Origin: Aquincola agrisoli
GTDB taxonomy: Bacteria > Pseudomonadota > Gammaproteobacteria > Burkholderiales > Burkholderiaceae_C
Direction of reading: 5' to 3'
Length of the DNA: 64,000 nt
NCBI RefSeq assembly: GCF_036621135.1
Contig: NZ_JAZIBG010000028.1
Location: forward strand, 434,001-498,000
The notes beneath the pieces are model-generated. The model searched no databases. It was not told the DNA's origin and saw only the letters and a list, made by a program, of their open reading frames with translations. Position 1 is the first letter of the stretch, and each line of letters starts with the position of its first letter. Both the position numbers and the translations under genes were made by a program. This document shows positions 1 to 8,401 of this stretch, one piece after another.

Positions 1-47
1 AGGGCAGCGGCAGCATCGAGGACGCGGCGAACTTCGCCTGCCAGTAG
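1..47 (+). CDS. C-terminal end of an unidentified protein (partial)
   Basis: Reading from base 3, an open frame gives a short tail ending in DAANFACQ and a TAG at 45-47. The codons have G/C third positions like the rest of the window, so this is probably the 3' end of a gene that starts before the window. Only about 14 residues are visible, too few to name a family. It could also be a chance frame. Confidence 0.35.
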   Translation, partial: GSGSIEDAANFACQ

Positions 48-378
48 AAGTAACCCCCGCCGCCGCGGGAAAAGCCCACGCTCTTAAAATGGCCGCCTCG
101 CCGCCGGGCAACGACCCGGCGGCAGCACCGCGCAGGCCCTGATCGACACGCATCCAGGCGCCTGCGGCCGCCGGCCGGCAGCGCCCCTTCCCGAGGGCCG
201 CGCCGGTCCTTTCCTGGGGCGCCGTGTCTGGCACCGGCGCCCCGCCAACCGGGGCCGCACGCCGGACGAACCGCGTGTCGTGCCCCCCGTGCCGACCGCT
301 CCGCTGCGCCCTGCCGCGGAGGCCGCCGCCGTGGCGGCCCGTCGATGGTCGGCACCCCGCATGGAGGGCTCATTCCCG
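48..378. other. Intergenic region upstream of the BCCT transporter
   Basis: No convincing gene lies here; the short frames that cross it have no ribosome binding site and look like noise in GC-rich DNA. It contains one strong inverted repeat, GGGGCGCC at 216-223 and GGCGCCCC at 236-243, with a 12-base loop and no T tract. This could be a structured leader or a weak terminator. A promoter for the transporter is expected here but I could not pick one out. Confidence 0.5.
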
Positions 379-1896
379 ATGCCAACGTTCCTGTCCGCCG
401 GCGTGATCGCGCTGGTCGTCGCCTGGGGGCTGCTGTTCCCCGCCTCGCTGGGCGCCACCTTCGACCAGGCGCTGTCCGCCATCACCCGCAACTTCGGCTG
501 GTTCTACCTGTGGGTGGTGCTGGCGCTGGTGATTTTGTGCGCCATCCTGGCCTTCAGCCGCTACGGCACGCTCAAGCTCGGCGCCGAGGACGAGGAGCCC
601 GAGTTCTCGCTGGGCTCCTGGTTCGCGATGCTGTTCGCCGCCGGCATGGGCATCGGCCTCGTGTTCTGGGGCGTGGCCGAGCCAATCTCGCACTACACCT
701 CGCCGCCGCCGGGCATCACCGCCGGCACCCCCGAGGCTGCCAACGCGGCGATGCGCTACAGCTTCTTCCACTGGGGGCTGCATCCGTGGGCGGTGTACAG
801 CGTGGTCGCGCTGGCCATCGCGTTCTTCCAGTTCCGCCGGCGCCAGCCGGCGCTCATCAGCGCGGTCACGTCGGCGCTGCCGTCGCGCACCGTGCAGCGG
901 CTCGCGCCGCTGGTCGATACGCTGGCCGTGATCGCCACCGCCTTCGGCGTCGCGGCCTCGCTCGGCATCGGCGCGCTGCAGATCAACAGCGGCCTGGGCA
1001 CGATGTTCGGCGTGCCCGTCTCCACCACGGCGCAGCTCGTCATCATCGCCGTCACCACGGCGCTGTTCATCACCTCCGCGGTGAGCGGCGTGGAGCGCGG
1101 CGTCAAGTGGCTGTCCAACGCCAACCTGATCCTCGCCGGGCTGCTGGCGCTGGCGGTCTTTCTGCTCGGCCCGACGGTGGCGATCATCGACACGATGACG
1201 AACACGCTCGGCGGCTACCTGAGCGACTTCGTCCGCATGAGCCTGCGCATGACGCCGTTCCGCGACAGCACCTGGGTCAGCGGGTGGACGATCTTCTACT
1301 GGGCCTGGTGGGTGTCCTGGTCGCCGTTTGTCGGCCTGTTCATCGCGCGCGTGTCGCGCGGCCGCACGATCCGCGAGTTCGTCATCGGCACCGTGCTCGC
1401 GCCCACCTTCGCCGCCGTGCTGTGGTTCTCCGTGTTCGGTGGCACCGCGCTGACGCTCGAGATCGCCCAGGCCGCCCCCATCGCGCAGGCCGTGAAGGCC
1501 GACGTCTCCACCGCCCTGTTCTCGATGTTCAGCGCGCTGCCGATGGGCCCGGTGATGTCGTTCATCGCGACCGTGCTGGTGATCGTGTTCTTCGTGACCT
1601 CGGGGGATTCGGCCACGCTGGTGCTGGGCATGATGAGCGCACGTGGCAACCCCAACCCGTCCGCCCGCAGCAAGATCCTGTGGGGCCTGCTGATCGCGGG
1701 CATCGCCGGCAGCCTGCTGCTGAGCGGCGGGCTGAAGGCGGTGCAGACGGCCACCATCGTCTTCGCGCTGCCCTTCACCGTCGTCATCCTGCTGATGGCG
1801 GTGGCCCTCTGGCGCGGCGTGCGCGACGACTGGCACGAGGAGGACCGGCGCGAGCGGGCGCTGAAGCGCCAACTGCGCCAGATGGCGGCCCGCTAG
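379..1896 (+). CDS. BCCT family betaine/choline/carnitine-type transporter
   Basis: Sodium- or proton-coupled secondary transporter of the inner membrane, family BCCT, which imports quaternary-amine osmolytes such as glycine betaine, choline or carnitine. The glycine-rich TM3 motif GMGIGL (residues 89-94) is followed by FWGVAEP, and the family signature built on FYWAWW...SWSPFVG...RGRTIREF lies at about 306-334. I count about twelve hydrophobic segments. The 505-residue length fits the short form without a long C-terminal regulatory tail. I chose the ATG at 379 because GGAGGG at 363-368 sits 10 bases before it; ATG 361 and ATG 280 are in frame but lack such a site. The substrate cannot be told from sequence alone. 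It is followed by a hairpin and pncB, with no clear functional link. Confidence 0.93.
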   Translation: MPTFLSAGVIALVVAWGLLFPASLGATFDQALSAITRNFGWFYLWVVLALVILCAILAFSRYGTLKLGAEDEEPEFSLGSWFAMLFAAGMGIGLVFWGVAEPISHYTSPPPGITAGTPEAANAAMRYSFFHWGLHPWAVYSVVALAIAFFQFRRRQPALISAVTSALPSRTVQRLAPLVDTLAVIATAFGVAASLGIGALQINSGLGTMFGVPVSTTAQLVIIAVTTALFITSAVSGVERGVKWLSNANLILAGLLALAVFLLGPTVAIIDTMTNTLGGYLSDFVRMSLRMTPFRDSTWVSGWTIFYWAWWVSWSPFVGLFIARVSRGRTIREFVIGTVLAPTFAAVLWFSVFGGTALTLEIAQAAPIAQAVKADVSTALFSMFSALPMGPVMSFIATVLVIVFFVTSGDSATLVLGMMSARGNPNPSARSKILWGLLIAGIAGSLLLSGGLKAVQTATIVFALPFTVVILLMAVALWRGVRDDWHEEDRRERALKRQLRQMAAR

Positions 1897-1913
1897 CAAG
1901 CCGGGGCTTGCGC

Positions 1914-1938
1914 GCGGGGCCGGCACGCGCGGCCCCGC
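1914..1938 (+). terminator. Hairpin after the BCCT gene, possible terminator
   Basis: GCGGGGCC (1914-1921) and GGCCCCGC (1931-1938) form an 8-bp stem with a 9-base loop, 18 bases after the stop codon. There is no U tract, so intrinsic termination is uncertain. Confidence 0.35.
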
Positions 1939-1989
1939 CTGGTATGACAATCGGCGCGTGCGGCCGCCAGAGCCGCACGGAGACGCCGC

Positions 1990-3186
1990 GTGCAACCGAT
2001 CATCCACAGCCTGCTCGACAACGACCTCTACAAGTTCACGATGTGGCAGGCGATGCTCCATCGCCATCCCCAGACGCAGGCGGAATACAGCTTCGTGTGC
2101 CGCCACGAGCCCGGCTATCCGCTGACCGACCTGGAGCAGGAGCTGGGCGAGCAGCTCGACCACCTGTGCACGCTGCGCTTCCGGCCCGACGAGCTGCGGT
2201 ACATCGCCGGGCTGCGCTACATCAAGAGCGACTTCGTCGACTTCCTGCGGATCTTCCAGTTCCAGCGCGATTTCGTCAGCGTGCGCCACACCGGCAACAC
2301 GCTGGAGGTCGTCGCCAACGGGCCGCAGGTGCACGTGATGGCCTTCGAGATCTACGTGCTGGCGATCGTCAACGAGCTGTACTTCCGGCGCTTCGAAGCC
2401 GAGACCGCGCTGGCCACCGGCCGCCGGCGCCTGCTCGACAAGCTGGAGCTGCTCAACCGCTTCGACCACGAGCCCGCGCGCACGCACCCCTTCGAGTTCT
2501 TCGACTTCGGCGTGCGCCGCCGCTACAGCGGCGCCTGGCAGCGCGAGGTGGTGACCACGCTCAAGCGCGAGGCGTCCCGCTACTTCAAGGGCACCTCCAA
2601 CGTGCTGCTGGCGCGCGACCTCGACCTCGTGCCCATCGGCACGATGGCGCACGAGTACCTGCAGACCTACCAGGCGCTGGGCGTGCGGCTGCGCGACTTC
2701 CAGAAGGCCGCGCTCGAATCCTGGGTGCAGGAGTACCGCGGCGACCTCGGCACGGCGCTGACCGACGTGGTGGGCATGGACGCCTTCCTCGCCGACTTCG
2801 ACCTGTACTTCGCCAAGCTGTTCGACGGCCTGCGCCACGATTCCGGCGACCCCTACGTCTGGGGCGAGAAGGCCATCGCCCACTACGAGAAGCTGCGCAT
2901 CAACCCGCACACCAAGCGGCTGACCTTCTCCGACAGCCTCGACCTGCCGCGGGCGCTGGCGCTGTACCGGCACTTCGCCGACCGCACGCAGACCGGCTTC
3001 GGCATCGGCACCAACCTGACCAACGACATGGGGCACAAGACGCTGCACATCGTCATGAAGCTCACGCACTGCAACGGCCAGCCGGTGGCCAAGCTGTCGG
3101 ACAGCCCCGGCAAGACGATCTGCGACGACCAGACCTTCCTGGCCTACCTGCGCCAGGTGTTCAACGTGCCGCCGGCGGCCGGCTGA
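1990..3186 (+). CDS. pncB: Nicotinate phosphoribosyltransferase
   Basis: Converts nicotinate, PRPP and ATP to nicotinate mononucleotide, the entry step of the Preiss-Handler NAD salvage route in the cytosol. The 398-residue product is almost exactly the length of E. coli PncB. The N-terminus LLDNDLYKFTM is typical of the family. The histidine that is phosphorylated in the Salmonella enzyme corresponds to His221 in the segment GTMAHEYLQTY, and the C-terminal part carries DSGDPYVWGEK and FGIGTNLTND. The start is a GTG, supported by GGAG at 1979-1982 with 7-base spacing. It probably stands alone or is read with the small acyl-CoA-binding gene 45 bases downstream. Confidence 0.96.
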   Translation: MQPIIHSLLDNDLYKFTMWQAMLHRHPQTQAEYSFVCRHEPGYPLTDLEQELGEQLDHLCTLRFRPDELRYIAGLRYIKSDFVDFLRIFQFQRDFVSVRHTGNTLEVVANGPQVHVMAFEIYVLAIVNELYFRRFEAETALATGRRRLLDKLELLNRFDHEPARTHPFEFFDFGVRRRYSGAWQREVVTTLKREASRYFKGTSNVLLARDLDLVPIGTMAHEYLQTYQALGVRLRDFQKAALESWVQEYRGDLGTALTDVVGMDAFLADFDLYFAKLFDGLRHDSGDPYVWGEKAIAHYEKLRINPHTKRLTFSDSLDLPRALALYRHFADRTQTGFGIGTNLTNDMGHKTLHIVMKLTHCNGQPVAKLSDSPGKTICDDQTFLAYLRQVFNVPPAAG

Positions 3187-3231
3187 CGGCCTACCATCGC
3201 AGCCCCTGGCCACGACCGGAGAATCCACCCC

Positions 3232-3486
3232 ATGTCCGACGAACTGCGCGCCCGCTTCGAACAAGCGGTGGCCGAGAGCACGCAGCTCCCCGAGAAGCCC
3301 GGCAACCTGACGCTGCTGAGGATCTACGCGCTGTACAAGCAGGCAGGCGGCGACGCGGCGGGCGAGCGGCCGGGCGCCACCGACTTCGTCGGCCGCGCCA
3401 AATGGGACGCCTGGCGTGCCCTGCAGGGCACGCCGCCCGCCCAGGCGATGCAGGACTACATCGACCTGATCGAGTCGCTGAAGTAG
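3232..3486 (+). CDS. Acyl-CoA-binding protein (ACBP)
   Basis: An 84-residue four-helix acyl-CoA-binding protein that sequesters medium- and long-chain acyl-CoA esters in the cytosol. It has the family landmarks LYKQA near residue 36 and KWDAW near residue 60, and its length matches the usual 85-90 residues. ACBPs are patchy in bacteria but common in Burkholderiales. The convergent neighbour is a PHA-related gene, which would fit acyl-CoA handling, but the arrangement is not an operon. Start ATG 3232 follows GGAGAATCC at a suitable distance. Confidence 0.93.
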   Translation: MSDELRARFEQAVAESTQLPEKPGNLTLLRIYALYKQAGGDAAGERPGATDFVGRAKWDAWRALQGTPPAQAMQDYIDLIESLK

Positions 3487-3492
3487 CGCCGC

Positions 3493-3798
3493 CTACGTCG
3501 GCTGGGCCAGCAGCGCATCGAGCTTGCGCGCGATCTCGGCCTCGATCGTCGCGCCCATCGGCTTGAACAGGAAGCCCAGGTCGGCCTGCAGGTCGAAACC
3601 ATCGGGCGTGACGCACAAGGTGCCCTTCACGCCGGTGCGCTCGAAGCGCACCGTGTCGCCGTCCTCGCCCTCGACCAGGCTGCAGCGCAGGCCGAACTTC
3701 TCTTCCACCTGCGCCATCCATCGGCGGGCCAGCGTGCGCGCCTGCGGCAGGCCCAGCGCATGGGTACGCTGGATGTGGATGTCGGGGTTGCGGGCCAT
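3493..3798 (-). CDS. Polyhydroxyalkanoic acid system family protein
   Basis: A 101-residue cytosolic protein of the PHA_gran_rgn family, which is named for genes found near polyhydroxyalkanoate granule genes; the molecular role is not established. The start HIQRTHALGLPQAR, the central FGL-C-W/S segment and the C-terminal stretch GFLFKPMGATIEAEI are characteristic. It lies 18 bases downstream of the aminopeptidase gene on the same strand, so it is probably the last gene of that run. Its stop is only 6 bases from the stop of the convergent ACBP gene. Confidence 0.85.
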   Translation of the reverse strand: MARNPDIHIQRTHALGLPQARTLARRWMAQVEEKFGLRCSLVEGEDGDTVRFERTGVKGTLCVTPDGFDLQADLGFLFKPMGATIEAEIARKLDALLAQPT

Positions 3799-3816
3799 GT
3801 CGTCGTCTCCTGCGGT

Positions 3817-4899
3817 TCAGGGCGCGGCGGCCAGGGCGGCGCGGCGCTCGGTCTTGGGCATGGCGGCCAGGCGGCGCACCTCGGCATAGAAGCGGGCAAA
3901 GTCGCGGCCCTCGCGCTCGAACAGGCGCTCGAACTGCGGCACCAGGTCGTTGTAGGCCCCCTGCACCGCGAGCGCCGGATTGTTGGCCCGCTCGAACCAG
4001 CCGTCGTAGCCGGCGAAGCCGCCCCAGCGTTCGCGCTTCATCGCCTCGTAGTCGGCCCGCAGCCGCGCCATGCGCTCGGCCTTGCGCCGGCGCTTCTCGG
4101 CCTCGGGCGCGTCGCTGCGGAACAGGGTGTCGAGGTCGGTGCGGGCCGCGAAGGTCAGCGCGCGGAACTCCCGCCGCCGCGCATCGAGCGCGGCGTAGGC
4201 CTCGCGCGCCGCGGCGCTCGCGTGCTGCGCCAGCCACCGCTGCCCGCCGATGCGCTCCACCGCGGTGGCGAAGGACTCGTTGAATGCGGTGTCGTCATCG
4301 GCATAGGCCACCTGGTGCGCCAGCTCGTGGAACACCATGCGCGCCAGCTCGCCCTCCGGGTAGTGGATGAAGGTGTTGAGCAGCGGATCGCCGCCCAGCC
4401 ATTCGCTCCAGCCCAGCGTCGAATACGCGGGCACGCCGTAGACCCCGGCCTCCCAGCCCTGCGCGCGCAGCTCGGCCGCCAGCGCATCGGCGGCCGACCG
4501 GTCGTAGTAGCCGCGATAGCCGACGCAGCCCACCACCGGGAAGCACCAGGTCTTCAGCTGCAGCGACAGCTCGGGCGTGGCCACGACGTTCCACACCGCC
4601 GCGCCGCGGCCCAGGTCGACGTAGCTGCGGTAGCTGCGGTTGTCGGGCAGCTGCAGCTCGCTGACGGCAAAGTCGCGGATGCGCTGCGACAGCGCCAGCC
4701 GATCACGCAAGGCCGCGGGCGTGTGGCCGTCAGCGAGCCACTCGGGCACCGGCTTCGCACGGGCCAGCATGTCGAGGTGGCCCCGCGCCGCCTGCGCGTA
4801 GTAGCCGGCGGTGCCGCAGCCGCCCAGGCCGGCGGCCAGCAGCAGCGCAGCGCCCGTACCGCCCAGGCCCCAGGCCAAGATGCGCCGGCCCCGCGTCAC
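3817..4899 (-). CDS. Putative zinc aminopeptidase lipoprotein (COG4324-like)
   Basis: Predicted periplasmic, lipid-anchored metallo-aminopeptidase. The N-terminus is a lipoprotein signal: Arg residues, a hydrophobic stretch and the lipobox LGGC with Cys28 followed by GTAGYY. The zinc motif HELAH is at residues 191-195, and a third ligand or catalytic Glu is likely Glu208 in NESFAT. The 360-residue length fits the predicted-aminopeptidase family of proteobacteria. The start is a GTG whose last two bases overlap the TGA of the upstream molybdopterin gene (GTGA), so the two are probably translationally coupled. No substrate is known to me for this family. Confidence 0.82.
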   Translation of the reverse strand: MTRGRRILAWGLGGTGAALLLAAGLGGCGTAGYYAQAARGHLDMLARAKPVPEWLADGHTPAALRDRLALSQRIRDFAVSELQLPDNRSYRSYVDLGRGAAVWNVVATPELSLQLKTWCFPVVGCVGYRGYYDRSAADALAAELRAQGWEAGVYGVPAYSTLGWSEWLGGDPLLNTFIHYPEGELARMVFHELAHQVAYADDDTAFNESFATAVERIGGQRWLAQHASAAAREAYAALDARRREFRALTFAARTDLDTLFRSDAPEAEKRRRKAERMARLRADYEAMKRERWGGFAGYDGWFERANNPALAVQGAYNDLVPQFERLFEREGRDFARFYAEVRRLAAMPKTERRAALAAAP

Positions 4900-6983
4900 G
4901 CCGCCACGGCGGCAGCGGCCGCTGCCGGCTCCCCCGGGCCGGATGCATCGGCCACCACCTCGACCAGGCAGTCGTAGAACGACGGCGCGCGGCCCAGGTC
5001 GGTGAGCTGCTGGTGCGTGAGTTCGTTGACGTTGGTGCCGTCCACACCCAGCTTGCGCCACCAGATGCCCAGGCCGTTGACCACGCCGGGCCGCGCCCGG
5101 GTGCTCACCTCGGCCTTGCAGCGGTAGCTGCCGCGGCCGTTGAACACGCGCACCAGCGTGCCGCTCTCGATGCCACGCGGCGCGGCGTCGTCGGGATGGA
5201 TCTCCACCAGCGGCTCCCCCTCGATGCCGCGCAGGCTCTTGACGTTGACGAAGGTGGAATTGAGGAAATGCCGCGCCGGCGGCGAGATCATCGCCAGCGG
5301 GTAGCGCTCGGCCAGCGCGGGGCTCGATTCGGCGCTCTCGTAGTTGGGCACGTAGTCGGCGCCGCGCGCATCGGCCTTGCCGCTGGCGGTGAAGAAGCCG
5401 CCGTCGGCGAACGGCGCCTCGGGCAGCGGCAGCTTCGCCCAGCCGCTGGCCTGCAGCCCTTCGAACGTGATGCCGGTCTCGGGCCGCAGCGCCTGGCGCG
5501 CCATGGCCTCGTCGGTGTCGGCGAAGCAGGCGTCGTCGAACCCCAGGCGCACCGCCAGTTCGCGGAACACCTGGGTGTTCGGGCGCGCCTCGCCGCGCGG
5601 GGTGATCGCCGGCTGGTTGAGCTGCAGGTAGGTGTGGCCGTAGCTGGTGTGCAGGTCGAGGTGCTCGAGCTGGGTGGTGGCGGGCAGCACGTAGTCGGCG
5701 TGGTCGGCCGTGTCGGTCAGGAAGTGCTCCAGCACCACGGTGAAGAGGTCCTCCCGGGCGAAGCCGCGCGCCACCTTGGGCGATTCGGGTGCCACCGCCA
5801 CCGGGTTGCTGTTGTAGACGACCACCGCCTCGATCCTCGGGCCGAATGCCGCGCTGCCATCGCGCAGCAGGTCGTCGCCGATCGTGCTCATGTTGACGGT
5901 GCGCGGGCGGCGGCCGGCCAGCAGGTCGGGGCGCTGCAGCGCGGCATGGTCCACCGCGCGCAGGAACCAGCTCGACGCGCTGAGCAGCAGGCCGCCGGCC
6001 GGGTGGCGCCAGGCACCGGTGAGGCACGGCAGCAGCGCCACGAGCCGCACCGCGTTGCCCCCGCCGCGCACGCGCTGCATCCCGTAGTTGAGGCGGATGG
6101 CGGCCGGCTGCGTGCTGCCGTAGTCGCGCGCCAGCTCGCGGATGTCTTCCGCCGCCACGCCGCACACGGGCGCGGCGCGCTCGGGCGGCCACTGCAGCGC
6201 GCGTTCGCGCAGCTCATCCCAGCCGTCGACGTGGCGGGCGATGTAGTCGGGGTCCAGCCAGTCGTGCGCGATCAGCTCGTGCATCAGCGCCAGCGCCAGC
6301 GCGCCGTCGGTGCCGGGCCGCAGCGCCAGGTGGCGGTGGCACTTGTCGGCCGTCTCGGTGCGGCGGGGGTCGATGCACCAGAGCTTCGCGCCGCCGCGCT
6401 TGGCCTGCTGGGCGAAGGTCCAGAAATGCAGGTTCGAGGCGATCGAATTGCTGCCCCAGATGACGATCAGCCGGCTGTCGGCAAAGTGCTCCAAGTGCAT
6501 GCCGAGCTTGCCGCCGTAGGTGGCCTGCAGCCCGGCACCGCCCGCGCTGGCGCAGATGGTGCGGTCGAGCAGCGAGGCGCCGAGTCGGTGGAAGAACCGC
6601 GCGGCCATCGATTCGCCCTGGATCAGCCCCATCGTCCCCGCGTAGCTGTAGGGCAGGATGGCCTGCGGATCGCGCGCGGCGATGGCGCCCAGGCGCTGCG
6701 CGATGTCGGCCAGCGCCTCGTCCCAGCCCACGCGCACGAACTCGCCCCTGCCCTTGGGGCCGACGCGCTTGAGCGGATGCAGCACGCGCTCGGGGTGCTC
6801 CACCCGCTCCGCGTAGCGCGACACCTTGGTGCAGAGCGCGCCGTGCGTGGGCGGGTGTTCCGGGTCACCCTGGATGCGGATCACGCGGTCGTCGGCGACG
6901 GTCACGCGCATCGCGCAGGTGTCGGGGCAGTCGTGCGGGCAGGCGGCGCGCACGACCCGTTCGGCGGTGGCATCGGGGCTCAT
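4896..6983 (-). CDS. Molybdopterin-dependent oxidoreductase (DMSO reductase superfamily)
   Basis: A 695-residue catalytic subunit of the bis-MGD molybdenum/tungsten enzyme superfamily. An N-terminal iron-sulfur motif is seen at Cys15, Cys19, Cys23 and Cys51 (CPHDCPDTC, then GALC), followed by the large molybdopterin-binding domain with IWGSNSIASN and YNSNPVAVAPE, and a C-terminal dinucleotide-binding barrel after about residue 570. There is no Tat signal, so it is cytosolic. No electron-transfer subunits are encoded nearby; the only linked gene is the aminopeptidase that overlaps its stop. The true electron acceptor and substrate cannot be inferred. The reading frame stays open far upstream over the divergent M20 gene; I place the start at ATG 6983, just before the CPHDC motif. 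Confidence 0.9.
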   Translation of the reverse strand: MSPDATAERVVRAACPHDCPDTCAMRVTVADDRVIRIQGDPEHPPTHGALCTKVSRYAERVEHPERVLHPLKRVGPKGRGEFVRVGWDEALADIAQRLGAIAARDPQAILPYSYAGTMGLIQGESMAARFFHRLGASLLDRTICASAGGAGLQATYGGKLGMHLEHFADSRLIVIWGSNSIASNLHFWTFAQQAKRGGAKLWCIDPRRTETADKCHRHLALRPGTDGALALALMHELIAHDWLDPDYIARHVDGWDELRERALQWPPERAAPVCGVAAEDIRELARDYGSTQPAAIRLNYGMQRVRGGGNAVRLVALLPCLTGAWRHPAGGLLLSASSWFLRAVDHAALQRPDLLAGRRPRTVNMSTIGDDLLRDGSAAFGPRIEAVVVYNSNPVAVAPESPKVARGFAREDLFTVVLEHFLTDTADHADYVLPATTQLEHLDLHTSYGHTYLQLNQPAITPRGEARPNTQVFRELAVRLGFDDACFADTDEAMARQALRPETGITFEGLQASGWAKLPLPEAPFADGGFFTASGKADARGADYVPNYESAESSPALAERYPLAMISPPARHFLNSTFVNVKSLRGIEGEPLVEIHPDDAAPRGIESGTLVRVFNGRGSYRCKAEVSTRARPGVVNGLGIWWRKLGVDGTNVNELTHQQLTDLGRAPSFYDCLVEVVADASGPGEPAAAAAAVAA

Positions 6984-7064
6984 CGGAACACTATGGCACA
7001 GCCGCAGAACGGGTGAAGGCCCAGGCGTAAACTGGCCCGCTCCCTGCTTGGAGCTTGTTCCATC

Positions 7065-8249
7065 ATGCGATTGATCGAATCGATCCTGGCAGACGCTGCC
7101 AGCATTGCCACCCTGCGGCGGGACATCCATGCGCACCCCGAGCTCTGCTTCGAGGAGGTGCGCACCGCCGACCTGATCGCCAACGCGCTCAACGACTGGG
7201 GCATTCCCGTGCACCGCGGCATGGGCACCACCGGCGTGGTCGGCATCGTGAAGAACGGCAGTTCCCACCGGGCGATCGGCATCCGGGCCGACATCGACGC
7301 GCTGCCGATGACCGAGCACAACCAGTTCGCCCATGCCAGCAGGCACCCCGGCAAGATGCACGCGTGCGGCCACGACGGTCACACCGCGATGCTGCTGGCG
7401 GCGGCCAAGCATTTCAGCCGGCACCGCAACTTCGACGGCACGGTTTACCTGGTCTTCCAGCCGGCGGAAGAAGGCGGCGGCGGTGCTCGCGAGATGATCA
7501 AGGACGGGCTGTTCGAGCAGTTCCCGATGGAAGCCATCTTCGGCGCCCACAACTGGCCGGGCCTGCAGGTGGGGCAGTTCGCGCTGAGCCCGGGGCCGAT
7601 CTACGCGTCGAGCAACGAATTCAAGATCACCGTGCGCGGCAAGGGCGCCCACGGCGCCATGCCGCACCTGGGCACCGACCCGGTGCCGGCCGCGTGCCAG
7701 ATGGTGCAGGCCTTCCAGACCATCATCAGCCGCAACAAGCGGCCGATCGACACCGGCGTGATCTCGGTGACGATGATCCACACCGGCGAGGCGACGAACG
7801 TCATCCCGGAAAGCTGCGTGATGGAGGGCACCGTGCGCACCTTCACCACCGACGTGCTCGACATGATCGAGCGCCGCATGCAGGAGGTGGCCGAGCACAC
7901 CGCGATGGCGTTCGGCTGCACGGCCGACTTCGAGTTCTCGCGCAACTACCCGCCCACCATCAACCACGAGGCCGAGACCGACTTCGCACGCCAGGTGCTG
8001 GCCGGGGTGGTGGGCGCCGACAACGTGGTGCCGTTCGAGCCGACCATGGGCGCCGAGGACTTCAGCTTCTTCCTGCAGAACGTGCCCGGCTGTTACCTGA
8101 TGATCGGCAACGGCGAAGGCGCGCACCGCGACGGCGGCCACGGCCTGGGGCCCTGCATGCTGCACAACCCCAGCTACGACTTCAACGACGACCTGATCCC
8201 GCTCGGCGCGACCGCCTGGGTGCGGATCGCCGAGGCCTGGTTGAGATGA
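7065..8249 (+). CDS. M20 family amidohydrolase (N-acyl-amino acid / hippurate hydrolase type)
   Basis: Cytosolic dinuclear-zinc amidohydrolase of peptidase family M20D, which removes acyl groups from N-acyl amino acids or similar amides. The start RRDIHAHPEL, the metal motif CGHDGH (Cys101, His103, His106), the acid pair Glu135-Glu136 in QPAEEG, and the dimerisation-domain segment GKGAHGAMPH are all present. Length 394 residues is normal. It is divergent from the molybdopterin gene with 81 bases between the starts. The substrate could be an aminoacylase, hippuricase or indole-acetyl-amino-acid type; the sequence does not decide. Confidence 0.92.
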   Translation: MRLIESILADAASIATLRRDIHAHPELCFEEVRTADLIANALNDWGIPVHRGMGTTGVVGIVKNGSSHRAIGIRADIDALPMTEHNQFAHASRHPGKMHACGHDGHTAMLLAAAKHFSRHRNFDGTVYLVFQPAEEGGGGAREMIKDGLFEQFPMEAIFGAHNWPGLQVGQFALSPGPIYASSNEFKITVRGKGAHGAMPHLGTDPVPAACQMVQAFQTIISRNKRPIDTGVISVTMIHTGEATNVIPESCVMEGTVRTFTTDVLDMIERRMQEVAEHTAMAFGCTADFEFSRNYPPTINHEAETDFARQVLAGVVGADNVVPFEPTMGAEDFSFFLQNVPGCYLMIGNGEGAHRDGGHGLGPCMLHNPSYDFNDDLIPLGATAWVRIAEAWLR

Positions 8250-8340
8250 AGCCCCCAAGCTCGCATTCGCTCGCTACCCCCAGGGACCGGAACGGGCCCC
8301 CGCGTGGCCCTTGGGGCCGCCCCGCGGGCGGACCGGCGGA
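8250..8340. repeat. GC-rich intergenic repeat-like element
   Basis: The spacer between the M20 and DUF2817 genes begins with GCCCCCAAGCTCGC, continues TTCGCTCGCTACCCCCAGGG, and ends in nested complementary blocks of GGGCC and GGCGG. This layout resembles palindromic intergenic elements that I recall from many Burkholderiales genomes, where they lie between genes in many copies. No second copy was spotted in this window, so repeat status rests on recall of the motif. Confidence 0.4.
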
Positions 8341-8401
8341 GCCGGATCCGTCGCGGGTGGCTTGGTCGATGCCCTGAGCAACATGCAGCGCAGTGGGTGA
8401 C

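Noticed and set aside
345..3566. 1073-codon plus-strand open frame across the BCCT, pncB and ACBP genes
   Set aside because: It is a shifted frame of three well-conserved genes, Arg/Ala/Pro-rich with no family likeness.
4896..8258. Long N-terminal extension of the molybdopterin oxidoreductase
   Set aside because: The extension is antisense to the M20 gene and the conserved CPHDC motif is near the ATG at 6983.
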